Of a stretch of 64,000 bases of DNA, positions 28,999 through 39,410 are shown in pieces. The translations under genes and the position numbers were made by a program. This DNA is from Vibrio mexicanus. Its GTDB lineage: Bacteria > Pseudomonadota > Gammaproteobacteria > Enterobacterales > Vibrionaceae. The notes under the pieces are model-generated. The model searched no databases, had not been told where the DNA came from, and worked only from the letters and a program-made list of their open reading frames with translations. How positions within the stretch are numbered: position 1 is the first letter of the stretch; each line of letters starts with the position of its first letter. The stretch lies in the NCBI RefSeq assembly GCF_001012815.1, contig NZ_JYJP01000109.1, positions 62,001 to 126,000 of the forward strand, given 5' to 3'.

Positions 28999-30753
28999 CA
29001 ATGGTCAAAACACCTGTTTTACCTTCGATAGAGTAACCCTCAACCACTTTCATTTGTGGTAGTTGCTCCATCAACTGATAAGCATCCATGCCGAGAGCTT
29101 GCAATCGTTTCTCTGCATTAGAGTTTCTTGGCCACAGCTGCGCCATTTCTGCTTCTAGTGCAGCATCCGGCTGAATCAGAAGAGGGATATCACTGTAGGT
29201 AACGCCCGTCAGATCTTCGTACTGTTTGCTTGAGCTGTTGCTGCGTGAATTAGAGAACAGCTTCGGTGGAATCGTATCTGGGTTAATTGCAACTTCAATA
29301 AATGGCTTAATCAGCGTTAACTCAGAGCTTTTTGCCACAATGTAAACGGCATCAATATCTCTGCGGCTGCGAGGCTGGCTCTCTAGAGGGATATCGAGCA
29401 GTGCTTCCATTTGTGCGATGTGCTGCTGACTATCTTGCAAACCAAACACGCCATTAATGTTGCGTTGTAGTTGGCGTTTATGGCCAAACAGATTAACTGC
29501 GACTTTATTGTCACTGTGCTTAGCCCACTCTTCATTGAAGCTTCAACCACACGTTGACCTAGGCTGCCTTGTGGTGCCAAGACCAATGGATATTGATAGC
29601 CCTGTTCAAAAAAGTGCTTGGCTGCCTGAGCGACTTCTTGCTCTGGTGATAGTGCAAGATAGCAAGTGTCGGTGCCGGCTTCTAACGTATCTGGGATATT
29701 CAATGCGAGAGTCGGAATCGGTTTTTGTAGGTTGTCTAGTGCGGTTTGCAGCTCTTCCACCTTGTCTTTAGTCAGTGGACCAACAACAAAATCGATGTCT
29801 TTTTCGAGCATCAATGTTTCAATCGCTTTCGCGTCGTTGATGTTAGTATCAACGATAGTCAAAGTCGCACTGTCATCGCGTTCTTCATCGTTCATCATCT
29901 CCATGATGAATCCATCGCGAATCAGTTGGGCTTGTTTAGCGAAGCGACCTGTTAAAGGCAATAACAGTGCAGTGTTCACTGGCTTTGCGATATCTAAAGC
30001 GAGAATGTCCTGCACTTTGTTTGGTGTGTACAGCGCGGCTGGATGATTCGGGTTTGCGAGTAACCACTCTTCAATCTCACCTTTTAACTGAGCAATGCTT
30101 GTCGCGTACTGTTTCGAGATTTGACTTAATTCAACCCAACCTGCAAATGTCGAGGTTGATGACGCTTGAACGAGGCGCGCTGTCTCTGGCGTGACATCGT
30201 AAGATAAGTATTCCCAAATGCCTTCAGACAGCAGAGGCTGCTTTTGTTCGCGTTCATATCGTGAAAGGTTCGACAGCTCATTTGCCGCTTCGAAATAACG
30301 AGATTGAAGAGCGAAAAGGTCTGAACGAAGCTGGTGGTACTCTTGCCATTGCTCATCAGGCAGTGACCAGTTGCTTTGGAAGTTTAGCTTAGACAGTGCT
30401 AAGTCATAATCGCCAGCGTTCTTAACAAGGTTTGCTCTAGCCAGTTGCCACTCTGCCTGTTGTAGAGGGCTTAAAGATTGCTTCGACAAGCGGTTAATCA
30501 AGCGGTTCGCTTGTTCCACATCATTGGCTTCAACAGAAGCTTTCAATGCCATGATAAGCCAATCATTTTGCAAACTACCTTGGCTGCTGTCTGCTTGCAT
30601 GATGTAACTTTGCGCAGACCTCACCGGATCTTGGGTAATATCAACGCTAAGCGGTGCTTTCGGTTGCGATGAACATGCTGCTAGGGTAATTGCCAGTGCA
30701 ACAGGAGTCAGCAAGCGTGGTACACTTATTCTCTTATGGTTCTTCATAGCCAT
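28943..30753 (-). CDS. lpoA: Penicillin-binding protein activator LpoA (frameshifted)
   Basis: Outer-membrane lipoprotein that reaches through the periplasm to activate PBP1A in peptidoglycan synthesis; about 603 residues after repair. The lipobox LAAC places the lipidated residue at Cys27. The N-terminal half is TPR-like and helical. The C-terminal half resembles periplasmic binding proteins (TALLLPLTGRFAKQAQLIRDG, DFVVGPLTKDKVEEL). At 29538 one A of a run (T on the coding strand) is missing; restoring it gives VVEAFNEEWAKHSDNKVAV and continuity to the end. It overlaps yraN and is divergent from rsmI, as in E. coli. Confidence 0.92.
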
Positions 30754-30816
30754 GAGTTCTTAAATAATTCCGTGTAAAATTGTCTCTATATTAATCGTTG
30801 AAGTGATGGTAAACAA

Positions 30817-31680
30817 ATGACAGATAACAAAACCTTGCCAGCAGAGATCTCAACTCTCTACATTGTTCCGACCCCTATTGGCAATTTAGGTGATATTACT
30901 CAACGTGCCATAGAAGTTTTGTCTAATGTCGACGTTATTGCTGCTGAAGACACTCGACATACAGGTAAATTACTTGCTCACTTCAATATACAAACAAAAA
31001 CCTTTGCACTGCATGATCACAATGAGCAGCAAAAAGCGCAAGTCTTAGTTGAAAAATTGCAACAAGGGCAGTCTATCGCTTTGGTTTCAGATGCGGGCAC
31101 GCCCTTAATTAGTGATCCAGGATACCATCTGGTGAAACAATGTCGTCAAGCAGGCGTCAGAGTTGTTCCGCTGCCTGGTGCATGTGCAGTGATTGCTGCA
31201 TTGAGTGCGTCGGGCTTACCGTCAGATCGTTTTAGTTTCGAAGGTTTCCTGCCTCCAAAGAGCAAAGGCAGAAAAGATAAGTTTCTTGAAATCGCTAAAG
31301 TGGAGCGCACGTGTATCTTCTATGAGTCGCCGCATCGCATTATGGATTCATTGGACGATATGCTTTCCATCCTCGGCCCAGATCGCGAAGTCGTGCTAGC
31401 CCGTGAGCTAACTAAAACCTTTGAGACGATTCAAGGGTTGCCTTTAGGCGAGTTGATTGAGTGGGTGAAGAGCGATGAAAATCAGCGCCGAGGTGAGATG
31501 GTGCTATTGATCCATGGTCACCGTGAAGAGGCCTCTGATGAGCTACCAGAGGAAGCGACTCGCACTTTGTCGATTCTGGTAAAAGAGCTGCCATTAAAGA
31601 AGGCGGCAGCGATGTCAGCAGAAATCTATAACTTGAAGAAGAATGCGCTTTATAAATGGGGACTAGAGAACCTGTCTTAA
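30817..31680 (+). CDS. rsmI: 16S rRNA (cytidine1402-2'-O)-methyltransferase RsmI
   Basis: 287-residue SAM-dependent methyltransferase of the tetrapyrrole-methylase fold that methylates the ribose of C1402 in the 16S decoding centre. VPTPIGNLGDITQRA near the N-terminus and LVSDAGTPLISDPGY are the two diagnostic motifs; FYESPHRI and VVLARELTKTFE follow. ATG 30817 is divergent from lpoA, the arrangement of E. coli yraL-yraM. A terminator follows at 31705. Confidence 0.95.
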   Translation: MTDNKTLPAEISTLYIVPTPIGNLGDITQRAIEVLSNVDVIAAEDTRHTGKLLAHFNIQTKTFALHDHNEQQKAQVLVEKLQQGQSIALVSDAGTPLISDPGYHLVKQCRQAGVRVVPLPGACAVIAALSASGLPSDRFSFEGFLPPKSKGRKDKFLEIAKVERTCIFYESPHRIMDSLDDMLSILGPDREVVLARELTKTFETIQGLPLGELIEWVKSDENQRRGEMVLLIHGHREEASDELPEEATRTLSILVKELPLKKAAAMSAEIYNLKKNALYKWGLENLS

Positions 31681-31704
31681 CGACCGCGCTTCGAGATGCA
31701 TAAC

Positions 31705-31736
31705 AAAGGCCTGTATTCGATACAGGCCTTTTGTTT
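31705..31736 (+). terminator. Rho-independent terminator after rsmI
   Basis: 12-bp perfect stem AAAGGCCTGTAT (31705-31716) with complement at 31720-31731, 3-nt loop, T-rich tail. Confidence 0.85.
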
Positions 31737-31775
31737 ATGAGCGCTGGGGGATTTGTCGGTGGTATTCAATAGCGC

Positions 31776-31802
31776 TAGACACTGTATCTAATTATCTATA
31801 CA
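31776..31802 (+). promoter_or_regulatory. Promoter candidate for rnpB
   Basis: TAGACA at 31776 and TATACA at 31797, spacing 15 bp (shorter than ideal), placing the start at about the beginning of the RNase P RNA near 31812. Confidence 0.4.
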
Positions 31803-31811
31803 ATCCGCCTC

Positions 31812-32220
<409 letters not shown>

Positions 32221-32226
32221 TTCGAG

Positions 32227-32268
32227 ACCCATCATAGCTGCAAAGCTATGATGGGTTTTTTGCTTTTA
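32227..32268 (+). terminator. Rho-independent terminator after rnpB
   Basis: 13-bp perfect stem ACCCATCATAGCT (32227-32239) with complement at 32244-32256, 4-nt loop, then T-run. Confidence 0.9.
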
Positions 32269-32408
32269 ATTGACGAATTTAACTTTGTTAGCCTTAAACT
32301 TAGCGCAAGATCACGACTAACAGTAGCGATTAGCCACTAAATCAGTACACTGATAGTTTGGTAATCGCTTGTTATTGCGAATATTCAATCAAGCCTGATG
32401 AGAACATT

Positions 32409-33358
32409 ATGACTGAACCCTTCCAACATATTTCTGTACTGCTTAACGAATCGATCGACGGTTTGGCGATTAAACCAGATGGCATCTACATTGACGGTAC
32501 TTTTGGACGTGGTGGTCATAGCCGCACGATTCTTTCAAAATTGGGTGAAAATGGTCGTTTGTATAGTATCGATAGAGATCCTCAAGCGATTGCTGAAGCC
32601 AATAAAATCGATGACCCTCGTTTCACCATTGTTCATGGTCCGTTTTCAGGAATGGCTGAATACGCAGAGCAATACGATTTGGTCGGCAAGGTAGATGGCG
32701 TGTTACTCGATTTAGGTGTGTCATCGCCACAGCTTGATGACGCTGAGCGTGGTTTTAGCTTTATGAAAGATGGCCCGTTGGATATGCGTATGGATCCAAC
32801 GTCTGGTGTCCCCGTATCTCAATGGCTTTTAGAAGCGGACTTGGATGATATCACTTGGGTTATTCGTGAGTTTGGCGAAGACAAACACGCTCGCCGTATC
32901 GCTAAGGCGATCGTGGCGCATCGTGAAGACGAAGAGAAAGAGCCACTGACTCGAACCAGTCAGTTGGCGAAATTGATTTCAGAAGCCGCGCCAAAAAGTT
33001 TTAAAGAGAAAAAGCACCCAGCTACTCGTGCTTTTCAAGCTTTCCGTATCTATATCAACAGCGAACTTGAAGAGATTGATACAGCACTAAAAGGGGCGGC
33101 AAGTATTCTTGCGCCGCAAGGCCGCTTGTCGGTGATCAGCTTCCATTCACTTGAAGATAGAATGGTGAAGCGTTTTATCCGTAAAGAGAGTAAAGGCCAG
33201 AAGTGCCACATGGTATTCCATTGACCGAAGATCAAATCAAAGCAATGGGCAGCGCTAATTTGAAACCAGTAGGTAAAGCGATCAAACCATCAAAAGAAGA
33301 AGTCGACATGAATCCACGCTCGCGCAGCTCGGTATTGCGTTTGGCAGAGAAACTATAA
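32409..33358 (+). CDS. rsmH: 16S rRNA (cytosine1402-N4)-methyltransferase RsmH (frameshifted)
   Basis: RsmH (MraW) methylates N4 of C1402 in 16S rRNA, the same nucleotide modified by RsmI in this window. Start MTEPFQHISVLLNESIDGL. Visible motifs are the SAM site DGTFGRGGHSRTIL, LLDLGVSSPQLDDAERGFSF and ATRAFQAFRIYINSEL. Near 33197 one C of a CCC run is missing. Restoring it gives ESKGPEVPHGIPLTEDQI and a normal C-terminus (NPRSRSSVLRLAEKL) ending at 33358, for 316 residues. It opens the division and cell-wall cluster; no mraZ precedes it. Confidence 0.94.
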
Positions 33359-33365
33359 GACACCA

Positions 33366-33683
33366 ATGAAACAAACACCTCCTAACCTTGCAAAATTGAT
33401 CGGGCTAGATCTAATAACAGTGGGACGACTCCCGCTGTTTATTATGGTGCTCCTGTTTGCAAGTGCTATGGGGGTCGTATTTACCACTCATCACACCAGA
33501 CAAGCGATTTTTGAAAAGGATCAAGCATTGTCTGAGCGCGAACGCTTAGATAACGAGTGGCGCAACTTAATTCTGGAAGAAACGGCACTAGCCGAGCATA
33601 GTCGTGTTCAAGCCGTTGCGATGCAAGAGCTTGAAATGACTCGACCTAACGCTAACACGGAAGTAGTGATCTCCTCGCAATGA
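33366..33683 (+). CDS. ftsL: Cell division protein FtsL
   Basis: 105-residue single-pass membrane protein of the divisome that forms a complex with FtsQ and FtsB and helps activate FtsWI. The cytoplasmic N-terminus (MKQTPPNLAKLIGLDL) is followed by one membrane helix (about residues 24-40) and a periplasmic leucine-zipper-like coiled coil (about 50-95). Location between rsmH and ftsI is diagnostic, because FtsL sequences diverge quickly. Its stop overlaps the ftsI start. Confidence 0.93.
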   Translation: MKQTPPNLAKLIGLDLITVGRLPLFIMVLLFASAMGVVFTTHHTRQAIFEKDQALSERERLDNEWRNLILEETALAEHSRVQAVAMQELEMTRPNANTEVVISSQ

Positions 33684-35416
33684 CCACCCAAAAAGCCAAA
33701 GCTCAACCTAAAAAAACTGATATGTCGGGGCCAATTCTTATCCGCTGGCGCTTCTATCTCATCATTTTCTTCGTTTTTTGTGCTTTTGCTGCGCTCGTCG
33801 GTCGTATTGGTTACATTCAAATTATTGAGCCGGACAACTTAATTCGCCAAGGCGATATGCGTTCGGTTCGTGCTCAAACCCTTCATTCTGCTCGTGGCAT
33901 TATTTCTGATCGCAATGGCGAACCATTGGCAGTAAGTGTGCCTGTTGAGGCGGTTTGGGCAGATCCTGTCGCCATCTACAAAGCGGGTGGATTAGTTGAT
34001 ATTGACCGCTGGTATGCACTTGCAGACGTACTTGGGATCGCCCGTGAAAGCCTTGTCAGTAAAATCGAAAAAAACAAATCACGTCGATTCATCTATCTGC
34101 AACGCCAAGTTAGTCCTGCCATGGCGAAATATATCCGTGAGCTTAAGCTAGCGGGAGTGGGGTTAAAAGCCGAATCTCGTCGTTATTATCCAGCGGGTGA
34201 AGTCAGCGCCCACTTAATTGGTGTGACGGGTATTGATGGCCACGGTTTAGAGGGCGTTGAGCGCAGTTACGATAAGTGGTTAACAGGTGAAGCTGGCAAA
34301 CGAATTATCCGCAAAGATCGCTATGGCCGAGTGGTTGAAAACATCTCTTTAGAAGAGCGTGAAGAAGGTAAGCCTTTAGAGTTAACAATCGATCAACGTC
34401 TACAAGCGATTGCTTATCGAGCCATCAAGCAGGCGGTCGCCGATTTTCGTGCGACATCAGGCTCGGCTGTGTTGCTGGATGTGAAGACCGGTGCAGTGTT
34501 AGCTATGGTGAACGCGCCATCCTACAACCCAAACAATCGCGCTGACCTGCAATCTTTCAAAATGCGTAACCGCGTCATCACTGATGCTTTCGAACCGGGT
34601 TCAACGGTAAAACCTTTTGTCGTACTTGCGGCGTTAGAAGAGGGGACGGCAGACTTAGACACTGTGATCGATACGGGTAATGGTCGCATGAGAACCGGCG
34701 GTAGTTGGGTTCGTGATACGTCGAAAGTAGGCAAAGCTGACCTTACTACTATTCTACAAAAATCCAGTAACATCGGTGTGGCGAAACTCGCACTGGATAT
34801 GCCGCTTGAGGCCTTGTTGGGCATGTACAGTTCAGTCGGGTTTGGCGAAATGTCTGGTTTGAATTTGGTGGGTGAAACCTCCGGTATCTTCCCGAATCGC
34901 CGTCGCTGGTCTAAGCATGAGATTGCGACTTTCTCTTTTGGTTATGGTCTCACTATTACGCCACTGCAACTTGCCCACGCTTACGCCACCCTAGGCAACT
35001 TTGGAGAGTATCAACCGATTCATATTATCGATAATAATCAGCAAGACCTGTCTCGTCAGGTGATTGGCCGAGACAACGCTAAATCGGTTCTGAAAATGTT
35101 AGAAACTGTCACTCAGCCAGGTGGTACCGCCACCCGTGCAGCCGTGCCCGGCTATCGTGTTGCCGCTAAAACGGGTACATCACGTAAAGCGGTGGCTGGT
35201 GGTTATGGTGATGAATACTTTGCCTATACCGCAGGCGTAGCGCCAGCCAGTAATCCGAGAGTGGCTTTGGTGGTGGTGGTGAATGAACCGCAAGGTGATA
35301 ATTATTATGGTGGCTCGGTTGCCGGCCCTGTCTTTTCTGAAATTATGAAAAGTGCCCTGCAAATATTGAACGTAGCGCCAGATGAAAATAAGACAAAAAG
35401 TGAAGAGCAAAACTAA
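33680..35416 (+). CDS. ftsI: Peptidoglycan D,D-transpeptidase FtsI (PBP3)
   Basis: 578-residue septal transpeptidase. A short cytoplasmic tail and one membrane helix (about residues 24-46) lead to a periplasmic dimerisation region and the transpeptidase domain. The active-site serine is Ser308 in GSTVKPF (E. coli Ser307), with SSN at 362-364 and KTGT at 497-500. It works with FtsW and is the target of beta-lactams such as aztreonam. ATG 33680 overlaps the end of ftsL; murE follows after two bases. Confidence 0.96.
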   Translation: MTTQKAKAQPKKTDMSGPILIRWRFYLIIFFVFCAFAALVGRIGYIQIIEPDNLIRQGDMRSVRAQTLHSARGIISDRNGEPLAVSVPVEAVWADPVAIYKAGGLVDIDRWYALADVLGIARESLVSKIEKNKSRRFIYLQRQVSPAMAKYIRELKLAGVGLKAESRRYYPAGEVSAHLIGVTGIDGHGLEGVERSYDKWLTGEAGKRIIRKDRYGRVVENISLEEREEGKPLELTIDQRLQAIAYRAIKQAVADFRATSGSAVLLDVKTGAVLAMVNAPSYNPNNRADLQSFKMRNRVITDAFEPGSTVKPFVVLAALEEGTADLDTVIDTGNGRMRTGGSWVRDTSKVGKADLTTILQKSSNIGVAKLALDMPLEALLGMYSSVGFGEMSGLNLVGETSGIFPNRRRWSKHEIATFSFGYGLTITPLQLAHAYATLGNFGEYQPIHIIDNNQQDLSRQVIGRDNAKSVLKMLETVTQPGGTATRAAVPGYRVAAKTGTSRKAVAGGYGDEYFAYTAGVAPASNPRVALVVVVNEPQGDNYYGGSVAGPVFSEIMKSALQILNVAPDENKTKSEEQN

Positions 35417-35418
35417 CA

Positions 35419-36900
35419 ATGATTGAGAAGATGACTTTATCTCAGCTTGTCGCCCCATGGCTTACCAACGCGTCAGAAGCTTTATCGAATGTAGACGTGA
35501 CCCATTTAGAGCTTGATAGTCGCAAGATAACTTCAGGCGACACTTTTGTGGCGGTAGTCGGGCACGCCGTTGATGGCCGAAAGTTTATTGATAAAGCGAT
35601 TGAACTCGGCGCTAGTTCCGTTATTGCTCAATCTTGCTCTGAGCATCCTCATGGCAGCGTTGAGCTGCGCGCTCAAAAGCCAGTGGTCTATTTATCGGAT
35701 CTCGGTGAGCACCTATCTCAGCTCGCTGGTCGTCTGTACAATCACCAAGGCAATGCTGTGATTGGTGTGACAGGTACGAATGGCAAAACCACTATTTCGC
35801 AACTGATCGTCCAGTGGCTCGATCTGGTTGGTTCACGTGCTGCCGTAATGGGCACAACAGGGAATGGTTTTCTATCAGATTTAAAGCAAGCTGCCAATAC
35901 AACGGGCAGTGCGATTGAGATTCAGAGCACTTTGGCTGATTTAGCTGATGAGGGCGCTAAATATACTGCGCTTGAAGTCTCATCTCATGGTTTGGTGCAA
36001 GGGCGCGTTAAAGCGCTGACGTTCAGCGCTGGTGTTTTCTCTAACTTGAGCCGTGACCACCTCGATTATCACGGGACCATGGAAGCCTACGCTGAAGCTA
36101 AATACACCCTGTTCTCCGAGCACGAGTGTCAGCAGGCGATCATCAACGCTGATGATCCTGTTGGTCATGAGTGGCTAAATCGTTTATCCGATGCCATTGC
36201 CGTGTCTCTAAAGCCTGATTGCCAATTTTCAGAGGCTGTGTTTGCCAAAGAGGTACACTACTCAGAGTCCGGCATTAAGCTATCGTTTGATGGTAAGTTT
36301 GGTTCAGGTGTGCTCCATGTTCCGCTTATTGGTGAGTTCAATGCCAGTAATGTGCTTTTGGCGTTTGCGTGTTTACTTTCGCTCGGTGTTGATAAAGTAG
36401 CGCTTGTCGAGGCTGCGCCGAAGTTAGTGCCAGTCATCGGCCGTATGGAGCTGTTTAAGAATGGCAGCAAAGCTAAAGTCGTCGTCGATTATGCTCATAC
36501 GCCTGATGCACTCGAGAAAGCGTTGAAAGCATTGCGCGTGCATTGCTCAGGAAAACTGTGGGCTATATTTGGCTGTGGTGGCGATCGCGATACGGGTAAG
36601 AGGCCAATGATGGCATCTATTGCCGAGCAGTTCGCCGACCAAGTGATCATGACAGACGATAATCCGCGCAGTGAAGATCCCGCCACTATCGTGGAGGACA
36701 TGAAAAAAGGTCTTAAGCAACCAGACAATGCCTACATTCTGCACAGCCGCTATGAAGCCATTGAGTTCGCACTCAATCATGCGAATGAAAATGACATCAT
36801 CTTGCTGGCAGGAAAAGGGCACGAAGATTATCAAGTGATGGCGAATGAGACCATCCATTACTCAGACCGCGAGTCTGCTCAGCAATTATTAGGTCTGTAG
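35419..36900 (+). CDS. murE: UDP-MurNAc-tripeptide synthetase MurE
   Basis: 493-residue Mur ligase that adds meso-diaminopimelate to UDP-MurNAc-L-Ala-D-Glu. The ATP-binding loop is GTNGKTT at residues 119-125. The DNPR motif at 414-417 (DDNPRSEDP) is the signature of meso-DAP specificity, consistent with a Gram-negative wall and with dapB elsewhere in the window. ATG 35419 follows ftsI closely; an internal Met at 35431 is an alternative. Confidence 0.95.
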   Translation: MIEKMTLSQLVAPWLTNASEALSNVDVTHLELDSRKITSGDTFVAVVGHAVDGRKFIDKAIELGASSVIAQSCSEHPHGSVELRAQKPVVYLSDLGEHLSQLAGRLYNHQGNAVIGVTGTNGKTTISQLIVQWLDLVGSRAAVMGTTGNGFLSDLKQAANTTGSAIEIQSTLADLADEGAKYTALEVSSHGLVQGRVKALTFSAGVFSNLSRDHLDYHGTMEAYAEAKYTLFSEHECQQAIINADDPVGHEWLNRLSDAIAVSLKPDCQFSEAVFAKEVHYSESGIKLSFDGKFGSGVLHVPLIGEFNASNVLLAFACLLSLGVDKVALVEAAPKLVPVIGRMELFKNGSKAKVVVDYAHTPDALEKALKALRVHCSGKLWAIFGCGGDRDTGKRPMMASIAEQFADQVIMTDDNPRSEDPATIVEDMKKGLKQPDNAYILHSRYEAIEFALNHANENDIILLAGKGHEDYQVMANETIHYSDRESAQQLLGL

Positions 36901-36916
36901 ACGAAAGGAATTACGA

Positions 36917-38277
36917 ATGATTTCAGTATCGCTTTCCACGTTAGTGGATGTGCTTGATGCGACTTTGATTGGTGACGATCGCATCATTAACAGTGTCTCG
37001 ACAGATACTCGAAAGATAGAGGCAGGAAGCTATTTATTGCCATTGTTGGTGATCGATTTGATGCGCACGATTTTGTTGATAACGCTGCAGAACAGGGTGC
37101 CAGTGCCGTACTTGTTTCTAAACCGCTTGATGTTTCTATCCCTCAATTACTGGTAAAAGACACTAAGCTTGCGCTTGGCAAGCTAGGTGCATGGGTGCAT
37201 CTGCAGTGCGATATTCCTACCATCGCTATCACAGGTAGCTGCGGTAAAACCACAGTGAAAGAGATGGTTGCCAGTATTCTCTCTACCAAAGGCAAGGTGC
37301 TGTTTACCGCAGGTAACTTTAACAATGATATTGGGGTGCCGTTAACCCTGCTGCGCTCTACGCCAGAATACGATTTTGCGGTAATTGAACTCGGCGCCAA
37401 TCATATCGGAGAGATCGCTTATACGACTCAATTGGTTCAACCTGATATCGCCATGGTCAACAATGTTGCGGCTGCGCACCTCGAAGGTTTCGGCTCAATG
37501 GATGGCGTGAAACAGGCTAAAGGCGAAATTTACCAAGGATTAACGGCAGGCTCACCTGCCATTGTTAACTTAGATAGCCATGGTGAGCAATACTGGGAAG
37601 CAGTCCTAGCAGACAAGCAAGTGACGACGTTCTCGGTGAAAGAGAGCAAAGCGGATTATTTTGCATCGAACATCAGACTGTCTGACACAGGCGAAGCCAG
37701 TTTTACCTTGCAAACACCGCAAGGCAATATCGACGTTCAGCTAGGTATTATTGGTCAGCATAACGTGGCCAATGCATTGGCTGCTTGCGCGTTATCTCTC
37801 TTTATGGGGGCAACATTGGAGCAAGTTAAATTGGGTTTGGCACAACTAGGTATGGTGAAAGGTCGAGTTGAAGTGGTTGAGCTCACCGACTCAATCAAAC
37901 TGATCGATGACAGTTACAACGCCAGTGTTCCAGCAATGAAAGCCGCCGCCGACCTACTTAACAGCTTTGATGGTATTCGGTGGCTTATTTTAGGCTATAT
38001 GGCAGAGTTAGGTGAGGAAAGCCTTGCACTTCATCGGCAAGTTGGAGAACATGCTGCACCGTTTAAATTTGAGCATGTCCTGACATTTGGTGATGACGCA
38101 AAAGCGATCAGCGACGTATGTCATGGAAAGCACTTTAGTAATCATGAAAGCATGATTCAGTATATTGAGCAGCAGCTGGTTAAGCACGATACTCAAACGC
38201 ACACATTATTAGTGAAAGGTGCTAACAGTGCGGGTATGAGTAAAGTCGCTACTGCTTTGAAGGAGAAATACTCATGA
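36917..38277 (+). CDS. murF: UDP-MurNAc-pentapeptide synthetase MurF (frameshifted)
   Basis: Adds D-Ala-D-Ala to complete the UDP-MurNAc-pentapeptide; about 453 residues after repair. The N-terminal frame (MISVSLSTLVDVLDATLIG) breaks near 37031, where one T is missing from a TT pair. Restoring it gives TDTRKIEAGSLFIALVGDRF, the usual MurF start region. ATP site GSCGKTTVKEM and the later DDSYNASVPAMKAA are family motifs. It overlaps mraY by four bases (ATGA). Confidence 0.94.
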
Positions 38278-39356
38278 TCATTTGGCTAGCAGAGTTATTA
38301 CAGCCATATTTTTCTTTTTTTCGTCTATTTGAATACTTGTCATTCAGAGCCATCGTTAGTGTGTTAACCGCACTTGGTCTGTCGCTTTGGATGGGACCAC
38401 GCTTAATTAGACGTCTTCAAATGCTTCAGATTGGCCAAGTCGTTCGTAACGATGGCCCTGAATCGCATTTTAGTAAGCGCGGCACGCCGACCATGGGCGG
38501 AGTCATGATTTTAGCGGCAATCATTATTACCGTATTGCTTTGGACGGACCTGAGCAACCCTTACGTCTGGGCAGTTCTAGCGGTACTTGGTGGTTATGGC
38601 GCAGTCGGTTTTGTCGATGATTATCGTAAAGTGGTGCGTAAGAACACCGATGGCCTTATCGCCCGTTGGAAGTATTTTTGGCAATCAGCGATTGCGTTGA
38701 TCGTGGCATTTGCGCTTTACGCACACGGCAAAGATACAGCAGCAACTCAGCTGGTAGTGCCTTTCTTCAAAGACATCATGCCTCAGCTGGGACTGTTCTA
38801 CATTATTCTGACTTACTTTGTGATTGTAGGAACCAGTAATGCGGTTAACTTAACCGATGGTCTCGACGGTCTTGCAATCATGCCAACAGTTTTAGTGGCC
38901 TCGGGCTTTGCGGCGATTGCATGGGCGACAGGTAACGTTAATTTCGCAGAGTATCTGCACATCCCGCATATTCCAATGGCTTCAGAGCTTGTGATTGTTT
39001 GTACGGCGATTGTGGGGGCGGGTTTAGGTTTCTTGTGGTTTAACACCTATCCAGCGCAAGTCTTTATGGGCGATGTGGGCTCGCTAGCGCTAGGCGGTGC
39101 TCTAGGTACGATTGCGGTACTAGTGAGACAAGAATTTGTACTTGTCATTATGGGCGGTGTATTTGTAATGGAAACCTTGTCGGTTATCTTACAAGTTGGC
39201 TCATATAAGTTGCGTGGTCAGCGAATTTTCCGCATGGCTCCTATCCATCATCACTACGAGCTAAAAGGCTGGCCAGAGCCGCGAGTTATTGTGCGTTTTT
39301 GGATCATTTCAATTGTTCTAGTATTGATCGGACTGGCGACACTTAAAGTACGTTAA
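38274..39356 (+). CDS. mraY: Phospho-MurNAc-pentapeptide transferase MraY
   Basis: 360-residue polytopic membrane enzyme that attaches phospho-MurNAc-pentapeptide to undecaprenyl phosphate, forming lipid I. Active-site motifs are GFVDDYRKV, NAVNLTDGLDGLAI and MAPIHHHYELKGWPEPRV. About ten hydrophobic segments are visible. The start overlaps the end of murF. Confidence 0.97.
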   Translation: MIIWLAELLQPYFSFFRLFEYLSFRAIVSVLTALGLSLWMGPRLIRRLQMLQIGQVVRNDGPESHFSKRGTPTMGGVMILAAIIITVLLWTDLSNPYVWAVLAVLGGYGAVGFVDDYRKVVRKNTDGLIARWKYFWQSAIALIVAFALYAHGKDTAATQLVVPFFKDIMPQLGLFYIILTYFVIVGTSNAVNLTDGLDGLAIMPTVLVASGFAAIAWATGNVNFAEYLHIPHIPMASELVIVCTAIVGAGLGFLWFNTYPAQVFMGDVGSLALGGALGTIAVLVRQEFVLVIMGGVFVMETLSVILQVGSYKLRGQRIFRMAPIHHHYELKGWPEPRVIVRFWIISIVLVLIGLATLKVR

Positions 39357-39410
39357 TCGTTCTGGATGACCAGTTCTTTCCAATTAAGTAATCACTTTCA
39401 ATGAGTTAGC

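Noticed and set aside
29457..30194. Plus-strand open frames opposite lpoA
   Set aside because: They overlap a well-supported gene entirely and resemble no protein family.
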